A stretch of DNA of 64,000 bases, from the NCBI GenBank assembly GCA_905250025.1, contig CAJNOJ010000164.1, forward strand, positions 124,001 through 188,000, written 5' to 3'. The notes under the pieces were generated by a model, which had not been told where the DNA came from, searched no databases, and worked only from the letters and a program-made list of their open reading frames with translations. Numbering within the stretch: position 1 is the stretch's first letter; the number at the start of each line of letters is the position of its first letter. A program made the position numbers and the translations under genes. Below, piece by piece: positions 1 to 11,545 of this stretch. Source of the stretch: Adineta ricciae. Taxonomy: Eukaryota; Rotifera; Eurotatoria; Adinetida; Adinetidae.

Positions 1-1336
1 CACTAGTGTTTTTTTTCTTTTCTTCAACGTCCAATAATGCTGCCGTATGCAATAACGCTTTTTCATTCTCTTTCGATGTTGGTTGACCAGCATAAAAGCG
101 TAGTTGTGAAGCTATTAATATGCCATTTGTTCCTGTATTTTCTTTGTTTTCAAAAACTTTCTCGATGGCATCTTGGCATGCATCGCTAATTAAATCTCGT
201 TCGGTAGATAACGCACAGACCATGCTTCGAGCTCCCGGTGTTTCACATCCAAAAATCAATCGAGCGGCAACTCTATCACCAACCACACGGCCAAGTAAAT
301 CAAAGCTTTCATCAATATCCCGAGGCATTTCAGACATAATCACATGTGTCTGAAAGTGTTCTTTTGTCATTAGCTGTTGAAATAGCTTCTGGCGAGGATT
401 ATCGTGACCAACAGGCCAAACAGTTGGAATGATCACATAAGTATCTGTCCATTTACCCATCGCTTCCAATTCCGATTTCCAAGCTTCTAATTGAGGTTTC
501 GCAGAAACGACTTGAATCTCTGCTGCACGAGCCATAGAAACTATCACATGAGGAAGTATCGATTGGCAATATTTTTGAAAATTATGAACATGAACTGCTT
601 TGTCATTTAAACATTGTTGAAGATATTCTTGTGTATAGGTTAACATAGTTCGATAGTGTTCATGTTCACTTGATTGCGTTTGTAGCGTTGAAAGGGCAAC
701 AATAATCTTATTATTTACCACCATTAATTTATCTTCCCATCCACTGACGGTGGGCTGAGCAAAATATGGACTGATGATACTGTAAACACACAATGGCATG
801 TGGGAAAGATTTTTGTAGATTTCATATTTAGCTGGTGGAATCTTTGTTCGACGCGTTGATCCATCTTCCAGATATAAAGTAAACATTGATCCGACGCCAC
901 GATGATGCATATCATTCTCACTGGCTATGATGCAAGGAAAAATATTTCGGCCAACTTGACGGATCATTTGACTATAGTGTTCGCGCATAGTCAGATGAAT
1001 ATCGCGAGTAGCAAAGAGAATTTGCTTTGTATCAGAACCACGCCAAGCTGCTACGGGCAGGAGTTGTTCAATGGAAGGTGCAAAGAATGCAGCTAATTTC
1101 GTCGGATCATCCCAAGTTGGGATGGAGACAGAAACTGATTGACCATGATGGATGTCAGAAGATGCATGGGTGATATACGTTTCTTTTCTCTTCGCATGAT
1201 AATCTGCTGCTTCTTTTTCGATGGTTTCTTCTTTAATGTAAAAAATAAATCGATTTCCGATCTTATCAACAATCTTACCTGAATGATTCGAACTCATGTT
1301 GCTTTTGGATGTATAACCGTACGGGCACACGCTCAT
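1..1336 (-). CDS. Unknown conserved protein, copy 1 (3' end cut by window)
   Basis: I do not recognise this family. The reading frame runs on the minus strand from an ATG at 1336 to the window edge without a stop and matches the complete copy at 7678-9033 base for base in length: position 1 here equals 7698 there, so there is no net insertion or deletion over 1336 bases. Differences are scattered substitutions (three in the first 60 bases). Only the last few codons are missing because the window starts there. It is a single exon. No signal peptide or membrane segment is evident. Conservation of an open frame in both copies argues for a real protein-coding gene. Confidence 0.8.
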   Translation of the reverse strand, partial: MSVCPYGYTSKSNMSSNHSGKIVDKIGNRFIFYIKEETIEKEAADYHAKRKETYITHASSDIHHGQSVSVSIPTWDDPTKLAAFFAPSIEQLLPVAAWRGSDTKQILFATRDIHLTMREHYSQMIRQVGRNIFPCIIASENDMHHRGVGSMFTLYLEDGSTRRTKIPPAKYEIYKNLSHMPLCVYSIISPYFAQPTVSGWEDKLMVVNNKIIVALSTLQTQSSEHEHYRTMLTYTQEYLQQCLNDKAVHVHNFQKYCQSILPHVIVSMARAAEIQVVSAKPQLEAWKSELEAMGKWTDTYVIIPTVWPVGHDNPRQKLFQQLMTKEHFQTHVIMSEMPRDIDESFDLLGRVVGDRVAARLIFGCETPGARSMVCALSTERDLISDACQDAIEKVFENKENTGTNGILIASQLRFYAGQPTSKENEKALLHTAALLDVEEKKKNTS

Positions 1337-3573
1337 GATTACAACAACGGCTAACTTCAAATTTTGTTAAGAAAGAATTTTGCAGTACACTTTATATAGG
1401 AACAGATGACTAGAAGTCTTACATTGATTACTCGTACGTCACACACGTTGTTTATGTTCGTATCTATGTCATCTATCTTTTAAAATACGTCAGTAGCAGA
1501 ACTATCAGCAGACAATTTACGTATGTCTCACGTCTGCATGTGTCTTCAATGCCAAAGTCAATACAATCACCATATACTTTGACCTACGTATTTTCTTTAT
1601 CCATATACATATATTGTTACATTGAATGCGTCAATACCACCCGAAAAAACATCATCATTTGCACACATCTCCACTTTCTATGTGATTTTAATGGATTTAC
1701 TTGTTAACTTATAAATGTGAATGTGTATTGTTTGATGTATTTTTCTGAATTATTGCCTTTCATATAGCTCGTGTTTAATCAAGACATTTCAAATTCACTT
1801 TGTAGGTTTTCTATCACAATACCAACAGTAACGACAATGGATCTGCACTAAATTTTGGCTTAAAATAGGAAGAAAAGAAAACGAAAAGCCAAGATTCGAT
1901 TGTTCTAGATTTTAATCAATGTACGACCTATGGAAAAAAATTTTCTGTTCGTGTAACTTACCAAGCCTTGATGTATAGTATCCAATACGAAGTAATGCAT
2001 TTCTAATGATTCGAAGAGACTATGGAACGATGAATTACGTATTACAATTTTTCATCGATGTACTTGAAAATAATTTGATCAGAAGGTCACTTCCAAATAA
2101 CATTTTACTAATAAGAATTCGAACAGATGAAAAGAAGTTTTCATCAAACTATTTGTGTACTTCCGAAACGAGATGATTTCTGTAGAACATGTTTTGTATA
2201 TGGTCAATTACCTGTCTTGACCATAATCGAGATTTGTACCGATTACGCGTTAGTTAAGAAGATTTATTGAATACTATAGCTTTCGAGTGTCAGACGAGTA
2301 AGGTAACGATTTACTTTCGACAGCTTCGTATGCTGAGGTTTATAATTGTGCTTGTGTTTGTGGTCAACATCCGATTATATATGCTAAAGAAGATGATTAC
2401 TAGTATCTTACAAATCATGATTGTATCAGTTTTTCAAAACAATATGTCGGACCACTTACCTCTAGTTTGTCTATAAATCAATAACAAAAAATATGTCCAT
2501 ATATAGTCAACTAATTACCACTGAAGACAAGCGTGTTACATTATTTTAAAAAAGTACACGAAACTTGCTGTTGTATACAGATACGTTGAACAATTGTCCT
2601 TATATTCAACACCACACATGTGTATTATTACGAAGAACAAAAGACTAATGTTCATCCACGGAATTTTATGATTTTTGTTTTGATGCTATAGAATAGCTAA
2701 ATGAAAATCGAGCAAATCATAAGACTAACACTCTGGTATTTTATCGTGTGCATTTTTTTTGCCCATGTTGCTCCGATTAAAATTGATATGCAAGCCATTG
2801 TGATGCCGTACGGAGGAAGTCTACACAAGATTTCTTTCTCAACACGACGCTATTCAAAGACAAATCATTGATCGTCGGAAGAAAAACAAAACGATTGATA
2901 TTCATTGATGGACATCCTATTTAGTTGTCTTTTGTATCGGTACTTTATTATCTTGAACAGTAAACGTCAGTATTGAATCATTTTCTTTCTGAGTACTAGG
3001 TGTACTGATTACGAATTTCCTTCTCACTTTTGCATATCAAAACCAAATGTGCTTCTGTATGTATCTTATACGAATAAAAAAATATTTGGTCGCTTTTCTT
3101 TCTTTCCGACTCTGGTACATAATTTAGCAGATAAAAAAAGTGAGATAGTATGTCGCTGTGATCGAGTTTATTTGAATGATAGTCTTCGCGTGAAATGATT
3201 GTCATTGTTATCGAATATGATCTCTATCGGAATAGGGTATTGGAAACACGTGTTTGTGCAAAAAAATCAAAAGAATTGATTCTGTTGTGTAATTCGATTA
3301 TATGAAACTTGCAAGTAAAACATATGTAGTTATTTTTGATGGAATATAAACTTGAAATTGATCAAGAACTGCATATCAGATGAGAAAAAAACAAAAAATA
3401 CATACATACTGTGATCTACTTTGAAGATAGAATGCTGTCGAAAGCGAAAAAGAAACGAACGAATTGAAGACTATGAGTTACATCTATGTTTGTGCATCGT
3501 TCTAGACTTTTCATTTTTTGTTTTCACACACGAAGATATATCACCATAGGTTATTATAGTGTTCATCGTAGAA
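1337..3573. other. Intergenic, homologous to 9034-11545
   Basis: No gene is supported here. The stretch aligns along its length with 9034-11545, which is longer because of two insertions (9843-10020 and 10168-10263). Short open frames inside are not matched by open frames in the partner copy. It lies between the divergent unknown gene (-) and the mucin-like gene (+), so it probably holds promoters for both, but I see no recognisable motif. Confidence 0.6.
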
Positions 3574-6491
3574 ATGGTATTGTTTGTAAAAAGCATTTTC
3601 GTTGCGTTCTCGATTTTTCAAGTAAGTTCATTTCGTTTCTTTTCTTCCTAAAAAAAGACACTTAATTTGTACAGGTCGTTTGCGCGCGACCCTTCGGAGA
3701 AAATGGCGATGATTTATCGAGTGATACTCTCTTCGATGATTATGAAATGGTGTCTAATCAGCATAGAATATCAGGTACTAACAATAACTCGAAGGATGTA
3801 AACAAAATAAAATGTTTTCGATTGAATTTAGATGATCTTCGATTGAGATTGACAAACATTTATCCTGGGAATACGTGTCCTATTGGCGAATTGTATCATA
3901 CGATCGTTAACAGCGGCCAGAGAGATAATTCTTACTACTGCCGGTTCCATCGAGAAATTATGAATTATTTCAGTGATCGATTATTCGTCGGCGAACTGAC
4001 AGAAGAGAAAACAATCAACAGAGTAGAAGTATTGTTCTATGATCAATCGAATCAACCTGTCTTAGATCCATATGGCAGTCTAATTCGATATACATCCAGT
4101 GCACACGATTTGGGATATACTTTGGAATTACTCGAATTACAATTTTCATTTACGTATATTGAATTTGTGTTAACATTACAATCTGACACTGCATTTAATA
4201 GACAAAATCTTTTCTTCCATTTCTCACATTCAATATCAGAAAGTAGGTGATGAAGAAGATGGTGTGAAACAGTAAAAATGTATCGTTTTATTTTGTGTTA
4301 AGACGATGTAACAGGAAGAATTATCGGTCCAACGTTGTATCTTCTTGGCCCAAGAAAACCCATCTACACCGTAACAACGACCTGTCCAGTCGATATAAGA
4401 TGTGTATGGCTGTTAGCAAATCAAATTATTTTCGATGGGCCCGATACGTCTGTCGCTTTAGATTGTACTGAAAATCATATTGGCAATCCAGTATTATCTT
4501 ATGTAAGTATCATCGATGGCATTCAACAAATCCTGGCATCACTTTCAATACAAATATGCAGAAAATGCACGAAGAGTAAGCTAGCCTTATTATTGAATCT
4601 TACAACGATAGTTACTTTCTAATCACTCGCCTTCCACCAAATAAATCATCATCATCAACATTAAGTCCTCCCTATTCGATGATACGCATCAGCAGAAGTA
4701 GCCAATTGCCTGTTAGCCGGGAGTCATTGGTAGCCAGAACCTTTAGTTTTTTCATAATTTGAGAGATCATTTTCAAGCATTTTAAACCTACGGCTACTGC
4801 CAACGTCCTTTGCCCTCCATAACAGTCGGAACAATTCATTCTCAAATTTTCCTATCACCAAACTCCTGCGGAAAACTCGCACACTCCAATTACAGCTCAA
4901 AATACTATCCGTACATAGAACGCTGCACAGACAGCTCTGATCCGTAAAGTCTTCTACATTATAGACTTTCCCACGTCACCCAACCACTCCAAATCTGCTA
5001 ACCCCAAAGCTTCCCTTATTCTTCCCGAGCATCTCACCCTGCATCTTCAAGACACAATAGACCACATTCTCCTTACCGACCACAATCCTATCTCATCCGA
5101 AACTTTCACACATCCATTCCTTTTTCTCAAGATCATCCAAAAACAACCAACACATTCCCTTCAATCGCCACTAAGGATAGCACGATTTCCAATACACCAC
5201 CCATCACGGCCACTACCCAAGACCCATATCCGATTCTTTCATACTCTACCACCGTAACAACCGAATATACCGCAAAAGAAACAAATTCCACCATCGGTGC
5301 CACTCAATACACAAATACAACCCTATCAGATACCACGCCAACCAATACAACCATTGCCCCGACAGCATCAAGCCCAGCGCCGACTGATTCGTCTATATCC
5401 GCCGATTCTACCAACGCTGCAATTGACTGGAGCGCGACCGTAAACGATTCTTCTGGATCAACAGACTCCACCAATGCTACCACTGAATCCAGCACACCAG
5501 ATTCTACCACTAGTACGACAGAATCGGCCACACTCGATTCTACCAGTGGTACGAACGAATCTGGGACGGCCGTTACCGATTCGTCTGTATCGACAGAATC
5601 TACCAATGCTACGAATGAATCCAGAACACCTGATTCTAGCACTAGTACGACAGAATCGATCAGACCAGATTCTAACAGTGCTATAATTGACTCTAGCACG
5701 GCCGATACCGATGCGTATGGATCAACAGACTCTACCAATGCTACGACTGAATCCAGCACAGCAGACTCTAGTACTACTACGACACAATCGACCACACCAG
5801 ATTCTACCAATGGTGTAATTCCCTCGAGCACGACCGTAACCGATTCCACTGTATCCACAGACTCCACGAGTGCCAAGAACGAATCCAGCACTAGTACGAC
5901 AGAATCGACCACACCAGATTCTACCAGTGCTATAATTGACTCTAGCACGACCGTATCCGATTCGTCTGCATCGACAGATTCTACCAATACTACGAATGAA
6001 TCCAGCACACCGGATTCTAGCACGAGTACGACAGAATCGACCACACCAGATTCTAACACTGCTACAATTGACTCGAGCACGGCCGTATCCGATTCGTCTG
6101 GATCAACCGACTCAACCAATGCCACGACTGAATCCGGCACAGCAGACTCTAGTACTACTACGACAGAGTCGAGCACGCCAGAGTCTCCCATTGCCACGAC
6201 AGTATCGATCGCACCAGACTCCACCAATGCTACGAGTGAATCCGGCACACCAGACTCTATCGCTAGTACCACAGAATCGGCCACACCAGATTCTTCCACT
6301 GCTACAATTGACTCGAGCACGGCCGTATCCGATTCGTCTGGATCAACCGACTCAACCAATGCCACGACTGAATCCGGCACAGCAGACTCTAGTACTACTA
6401 CGACAGAGTCGAGCACGCCAGAGTCTCCCATTGCCACGACAGTATCGATCGCACCAGACTCCACCAATGCTACGAGTGAATCCGGCACACC
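3574..6491 (+). CDS. Mucin-like secreted modular protein, copy 1 (5' half, ends at gap)
   Basis: Exons are 3574-3621, 3675-4242, 4303-4575 and 5152-6491, with GT/AG introns and the same phases as the complete copy at 11546. Exon 1 plus the start of exon 2 encode a hydrophobic signal peptide ending near a CARPF motif. Exons 2 and 3 encode a cysteine-bearing domain of about 280 residues that I do not recognise. Exon 4 is a Thr/Ser/Asp/Glu array (motifs such as TESSTPDS and TNATNES) expected to be heavily O-glycosylated. The frame is open into the 18-N gap at 6492. The downstream exons are missing here, but a same-subtype continuation lies at 46483-50593. Splice sites are read by eye; frame closure supports them. 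Confidence 0.75.
5430..6491 (+). repeat. Ser/Thr-rich coding minisatellite, copy 1
   Basis: Degenerate repeats encode alternating Thr/Ser runs with Asp or Glu. Near the right end 6061-6251 and 6301-6491 are identical over 191 bases at a 240-base spacing, and the second copy stops exactly at the N gap. The subtype (with the recurring TSGTNESGTAVTDSS-like unit) matches 46483-47300 and differs from the array at 13589-14228. Confidence 0.8.
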
Positions 6492-6509
6492 NNNNNNNNN
6501 NNNNNNNNN
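6492..6509. other. Assembly gap (18 N)
   Basis: Eighteen N separate a plus-strand mucin exon from a minus-strand asparagine synthetase exon. Both coding frames are cut in mid-domain at this point, so the two sides are not contiguous in the genome. Confidence 0.98.
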
Positions 6510-7494
6510 GCCGACTTTAACATCAGCTCGCATGCGAAGACGAACTGCTGTGAGAAGTTGTTCTTGTACACCGTCGATCATTTCCTTCTCCGTACGTTGT
6601 TCACGCTTCTCTTCCTCGCGTGTGATGTACGACGTTTCATAGTATTTAGATACATTGACTGTACCATTGGCCGTTGCAATTAATAGATGAGCAGGTGGAA
6701 CTTGTTGAATATTTTTGTAAATTGTTTGTAAACTACGTAATTGCCCTGTATTATAAATAACTTCTTCATTCCAAATGGCTGGAACACTAAATAAAGTCAT
6801 ATTTTGAAAGAGAAAACAATTACTTATTGACCAAATTACCCGAATTCGAACAAAGATTTGATTTCCGATGCAAACAAAAGTTTGTTATCATGATAGGTGT
6901 AATACAATGGTTTAATACCAAACCGGTCTCGCGCTGCGATGAACATCTAGACAAACTGATCATTAGAAAGAGATTAACAAACAACGATAGAAATACTTTG
7001 CGTTCATTGTCGTAAAGAGTAATGGCAAATTCGCCACGAAGATATTTAACAAAATCTAATCCATATTTTCGATAGAGATACAACGCAATCTCGCTGTCAC
7101 TTTCGCTGAGAAAATCATATTCATTCTGTTCGATCGCTTGTTTACGAATACGATCATGATCATACAGTTCACCATTCATTGATAAATGTAGTTGTCTATC
7201 GTAAGAATGCAATGGTTGTCGACCGCGATCACTAAGGTCGATAATTGATAAACGAGTATGACCAAGACCAACCGTTCGTTCATCATTCTGCCATAAGGAC
7301 GGTTCGCCATCTGGACCACGATGTTTTACGGTGGTTAAACCACGCAATAGCGATTGATAATCTCGATCAGATTGAATATGAGAAGGACGTGAGGTGTAAA
7401 CATATGATACAACGCCACAGCAACGACGAGATGTTGTATGAATTTCTCGATAGTTTAGTTTTGTCTTTAGATGAAGGAACATGCGTAGAAGCAT
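6510..7494 (-). CDS. Asparagine synthetase (glutamine-hydrolysing), N-terminal part, ends at gap
   Basis: Exons on the minus strand are 7494-6997, 6946-6840 and 6786-6510, and frames join across both introns. The product is the class II glutamine amidotransferase domain plus the beginning of the synthetase domain. Visible motifs are the Cys-Gly start (CCGVVSYV), [35 protein letters not shown] and [12 protein letters not shown]. The sequence stops at RADVKVG, immediately before the expected SGGxDSS ATP-pyrophosphatase motif, because the N gap begins. The catalytic Cys is preceded by about 25 basic, hydrophobic residues, whereas the enzyme normally begins Met-Cys. The ATG at 7494 is chosen over an upstream GTG at 7518. 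It converts aspartate plus glutamine to asparagine in an ATP-dependent reaction. Confidence 0.88.
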
Positions 7495-7677
7495 CTTGAC
7501 TATATTCTGATCGTACACATTCGTGAATTAAATGACATAGTTACATATATATATATGAAGAAAGAAAGTAAACCCTGGAAAGATAAATATACACTTTGAA
7601 TAAGTCCTTTCTCGTATATACGTAGATATAACGGCAGAAGAATTTAAAGAAAAGAATTGTTTTTCGATCTTTTATTC

Positions 7678-9033
7678 TCAATAGAAACTTTTCTCGTCAC
7701 TAGTGTTTTTTTTCTTTTCTTCAACGTCCAATAATGCAGCCGTATGTAACAACGCTTTTTCAATCTCTTTCGATGTTGCTTGACCAGCATAAAGGCGTAG
7801 TTGTGAAGCTGTTAACATGACATTTGTTCCTGTATTTTCTTTGTTTTCAAAAACTTTCTCGATGGCATCTTGACATGCATCGCTAATTAAATCTCGCTCG
7901 GTAGATAATGCACAAACCATACTTCGAGCCCCTGCTGTCTCACATCCAAAAATTAATCGAGCGGCAACTCTGTCACCAACTACGCGGCCAAGTAAATCAA
8001 AGCTTTCATCAATATCCCGAGGCATTTCAGACATAATCACATGTGTTTGAAAGTGTTCTTTTGCCATTAACTGTTGAAATAGCTTCTGGCGAGGATTATC
8101 GTGACCAACAGGCCAAACAGTTGGAATGATCACATAAGTATCTGTCCATTTACCCATCGCTTCCAATTCCGATTTCCAAGCTTCTAACTGAGGTTTCGCA
8201 GAAACGACTTGAATCTCCGCTGCACGAGCCATAGAGACTATCACATGAGGAAGTATCGATTGGCAATATTTTTGAAAATCATGAACATGAACTGATTTAT
8301 CATTTAAACATCGTTGAAGATATTCTTGTGTATAAATTAACATAGTTCGATAATGTTCATGTTCGCTTGATTGCGTTTGTAGTGTTGAAAGAGCAACAGT
8401 AATCTTATTATTTACCACCATTAATTTATCTTCCCATCCACTGACGGTGGGCTGAGCAAAATATGGACTGATGATGCTGTAAACGCACAATGGCATATGG
8501 GAAAGATTTTTGTAGATTTCATATTTAGCCGGTGGAACCTTCGTTCGACGCGTTGATCCATCTTCCAGATATAAAGTAAACATTGATCCAACGCCACGAT
8601 GATGCATGTCATTCTCACTGGCTATGATACAAGGAAAAATATTTCGGCCAACTTGACGGATCATTTGGCTATAGTGCTCGCGCATAGTCAGATGAATATC
8701 GCGAGTAGCAAAGAGAATTTGCTTTGTATCAGAACCACGCCAGGCTGCTATGGGCAGGAGTTGTTCAATAGAAGGTGTAAAGAGTGCAGCTAATTTCGTT
8801 GGATCATCCCAAGTTGGGATGGAGACAGAAACAGATTGACCATGATGGATGTTTGACGATACATAGGTAATATGCGTTTCTTTTCTCTTCGCATGATAAT
8901 CTGCTGCTTCTTTTTCGATGGTTTCTTCTTTAATGTAAAAGAAGAATCGATTTCCGATCTTATCAACAATCTTACCTGAATGATTCGAATTCATGTTGCT
9001 TTTGGATGTATAACTGTACGGACACACGCTCAT
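7678..9033 (-). CDS. Unknown conserved protein, copy 2 (complete)
   Basis: A single-exon frame of 451 residues runs from an ATG at 9033 to TGA at 7678. An in-frame TTG at 9057 lies just after a stop and is not a eukaryotic start. A second in-frame Met at 8994 is an alternative start. I recognise no domain. Visible features are a hydrophilic N terminus, a central SGWEDKLMVVNN segment, a GRVVGDRVAARLIFG segment followed by two Cys, and a Lys-rich tail. There is no signal peptide or membrane helix. It lies 180 bases upstream of the asparagine synthetase start on the same strand. The other copy (1-1336) keeps the same length, so purifying selection is likely. Function is not assigned. Confidence 0.82.
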   Translation of the reverse strand: MSVCPYSYTSKSNMNSNHSGKIVDKIGNRFFFYIKEETIEKEAADYHAKRKETHITYVSSNIHHGQSVSVSIPTWDDPTKLAALFTPSIEQLLPIAAWRGSDTKQILFATRDIHLTMREHYSQMIRQVGRNIFPCIIASENDMHHRGVGSMFTLYLEDGSTRRTKVPPAKYEIYKNLSHMPLCVYSIISPYFAQPTVSGWEDKLMVVNNKITVALSTLQTQSSEHEHYRTMLIYTQEYLQRCLNDKSVHVHDFQKYCQSILPHVIVSMARAAEIQVVSAKPQLEAWKSELEAMGKWTDTYVIIPTVWPVGHDNPRQKLFQQLMAKEHFQTHVIMSEMPRDIDESFDLLGRVVGDRVAARLIFGCETAGARSMVCALSTERDLISDACQDAIEKVFENKENTGTNVMLTASQLRLYAGQATSKEIEKALLHTAALLDVEEKKKNTSDEKSFY

Positions 9034-11545
9034 GATTACAACAACGGCTAATTTCAAATTTTGTTAAGAAAAAACTTCGCAGTACACTTTATATAGGTAC
9101 AGATGACTAGAAGTCTTACATCGATTACTAGTACGTCACACATGCTTTTTATGTTCGTATCCATGTCATCTATCTTTTAAAATACGTCAGTAGTAAAACT
9201 ATCAGAAGACAATTTACGTATGTCTCACGCCTGCAAGTGTCTTCAATGCCAAAGTCAATACGATCACCATGCTTTGACCTACGTATTTTCTTTATCCATA
9301 TACATATATTGTTACTTTGAGTGCGTCAATGCCAACCGAAAAAAAAACATCATCATTTGCACACATCTCCACTTTCTATGTGATTTTAATGGATTTACTT
9401 GTTGGCTTGTAAATGTCAATTTGTACTGTTCGAAAGATTTCGCTGAATTATCGCATTCCATAACTCGTGTTTAATCAAGACATTTTAAGTTCACTATATA
9501 GTTATTCTGTCACAATACCAACAGTAACGACAATGGAACTGCACTAAATTTTGGCTTAAAATAGGAAGAAAAGCAAACGAAAAGGTAACATTCGATTGTT
9601 CTAGATTCTAATCAATGTAAGACCTACAGAAAAATCGTGTAAATTATTAAGCCTTGATGTAGTATCCCATATGAAGTGATGAATTTCTAATGATTCGAAG
9701 AGGCTATGGAACGATGAATTACATATTACAATTTGTCATCGATGTGTTTTAAAATAATTTGATCAGGAGGTCACTTCCAAATAATATTTTCGTGATAAGA
9801 ACTCGAGCAGATGAAAACAAGTTCTCATCGAACTATTTATGCGTATTAAATATTCAAAACAATAGTGATTCAGTTATCTCGAAGACTTTGCTGTTGAATC
9901 AACACATGCCGACTGCTGAATATGAAATCTGACCGAGAGAGAGAGAGAGTATTCTCTTACTATTCTTGCTGACATCTGTGTATTTTGTATGAAATGAAAA
10001 CTGATGGTGATCAATGAATTGTATTTCCGAAACGAGATGATTTCTGTCGAACATGTTTTGTATATGGTCAATTAGCTGTCTTGGCCAATCAAGATTTGTA
10101 CCGATTACGCGTTGTTTTAGAAGATTGACTGAATACTATAGTTTTCGAATGTCAGACGAACAAGGTACCCACCGACTGAAATTAGGCCCATAAACGAAAA
10201 CGAATGCTACATATTCGTTGAATGATTACAACAATATGTAGTTTTCAACTAAAGACAAAGGTAAAGATTTACTTTCGACAGATTCGTATGCTGAGGTTTA
10301 TAATCGTGCTTATTGTCTTTGTGGTCAACATCCGACCATATATTCTAAAGAAGATGATTACTAGTATCTTACAAATCATGATTGTATAAGTTTGTCAAAA
10401 CAATATATCACACCACTTAGCTCTAGTTTGTCTATGTATCGATGACAAAAAATATTTCCATATAGTGAACTAATTATCAATACACATAAGTGTGTTTTAT
10501 TATTTTAAAAAAGTACACGAAACTTACCGTTGTACAGATACGTTGAATAATTGCCCTTATATTCGATACCACACATGTGCATTATTACGAAGAAGAAAAG
10601 ACTAATCTTCATCCACGAAATTTTATGATTTTTGTTTGATGCTATAGAATAGCTGAATGAAAATCGAGCAGACCATAAGACCAACGATGTGCTATTTTAT
10701 CATGTGCATTTTTTTTTGCTCATAGGTCGATTTGAACGTATCGCCCATGTTGCTCCGATTAAAAGTGATATCTAATCCATTGTGATGCTGCGTACGGAGG
10801 AAGTCTACACAAGATTTCTTCCTAATCACGACATTACTCAAAGACAATTCATTGATCGTTGGAAGAAAAAAACAATTGATATTCATTGATGGATATTCTA
10901 TTTAGTTGTCTTTTGTATTGGTACATTGTCTTGAACAATACACGTCAGTATTAGATCATTTTCTTTCTGCGTACTAGTTACATTGATTACGACTTCCCTT
11001 CTTACTTTTGCATATCGAAACCAAATGTGTTTCTATACGTATCTTATACGAATAAAAGAAATATTTGGTCGCTTTTCTTTCTTTCCGGCTCATCGTACAT
11101 AACTTAGCAGGTAAAATCAGTGAGATAGCATCTCGTTGTGATCAAGCTTATTTGAATGATAGTCTTCGCATGAAATGATTGTCATTGTTATCGAATATGA
11201 TCTTTATTGGAATCGGGTATTGGAAACACGTGTTTGTGCAAAAAAAAATGAAAAGAATCGATTCTGTTGTATAATTCGATTATATGAAACTTGCAAGTGA
11301 AACATATGTAGTTATTTTTGACGAAATATAAACTTGAAATCGATCAAGAACTGCATATCAGATGAGGAAAAAAAACAGAAAATATTCACATATTGTGATC
11401 TATTTTGAAGATAGAATGCTGTTGAGAGCGAAAAAGAAACGAACGAATTGAAGACTATGAATTACATCTAAGTTTCTGCATCGTTCTAGACTTTTCGTTT
11501 TTGTTTTTACACACAAAGATATATCACCATAAGCTATTAGCGTTC
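9034..11545. other. Intergenic, homologous to 1337-3573 with two insertions
   Basis: No gene is supported. Relative to the partner copy it contains a 178-base insertion between two GTATT repeats (9843-9847 and 10021-10025), carrying a GA microsatellite at about 9935-9949. It also contains a 96-base insertion between two AAGGTA repeats (10162-10167 and 10258-10263). The rest aligns with block A. It probably contains the divergent promoters of the flanking genes. Confidence 0.6.
10168..10263. mobile_element. Small insertion with flanking direct repeat and internal hairpin
   Basis: The 96-base segment is absent from the homologous site near 2300 in block A. AAGGTA occurs at 10162-10167 and again at 10258-10263, as a target-site duplication would. 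Inside, CTACATATT (10207-10215) and AATATGTAG (10233-10241) form a perfect nine-base inverted repeat. A miniature element is possible; no terminal inverted repeats are clear. Confidence 0.4.

Noticed and set aside
902-1096. Small plus-strand frames at 902-1096 and 8599-8793, and minus-strand ones at 724-921 and 8421-8618
   Set aside because: Shadow frames of the conserved 451-residue gene; composition is that of out-of-frame reading.
5304-6800. 498-codon minus-strand frame spanning the N gap
   Set aside because: Its first part is a true asparagine synthetase exon; after the Ns it continues as antisense of the mucin repeat. It is a chimera of the gap.
7495-7518. GTG and TTG starts extending several genes (for example 7518, 9057, 22907)
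   Set aside because: Eukaryotic context; an ATG lies shortly downstream in each case and the extensions add no conserved sequence.
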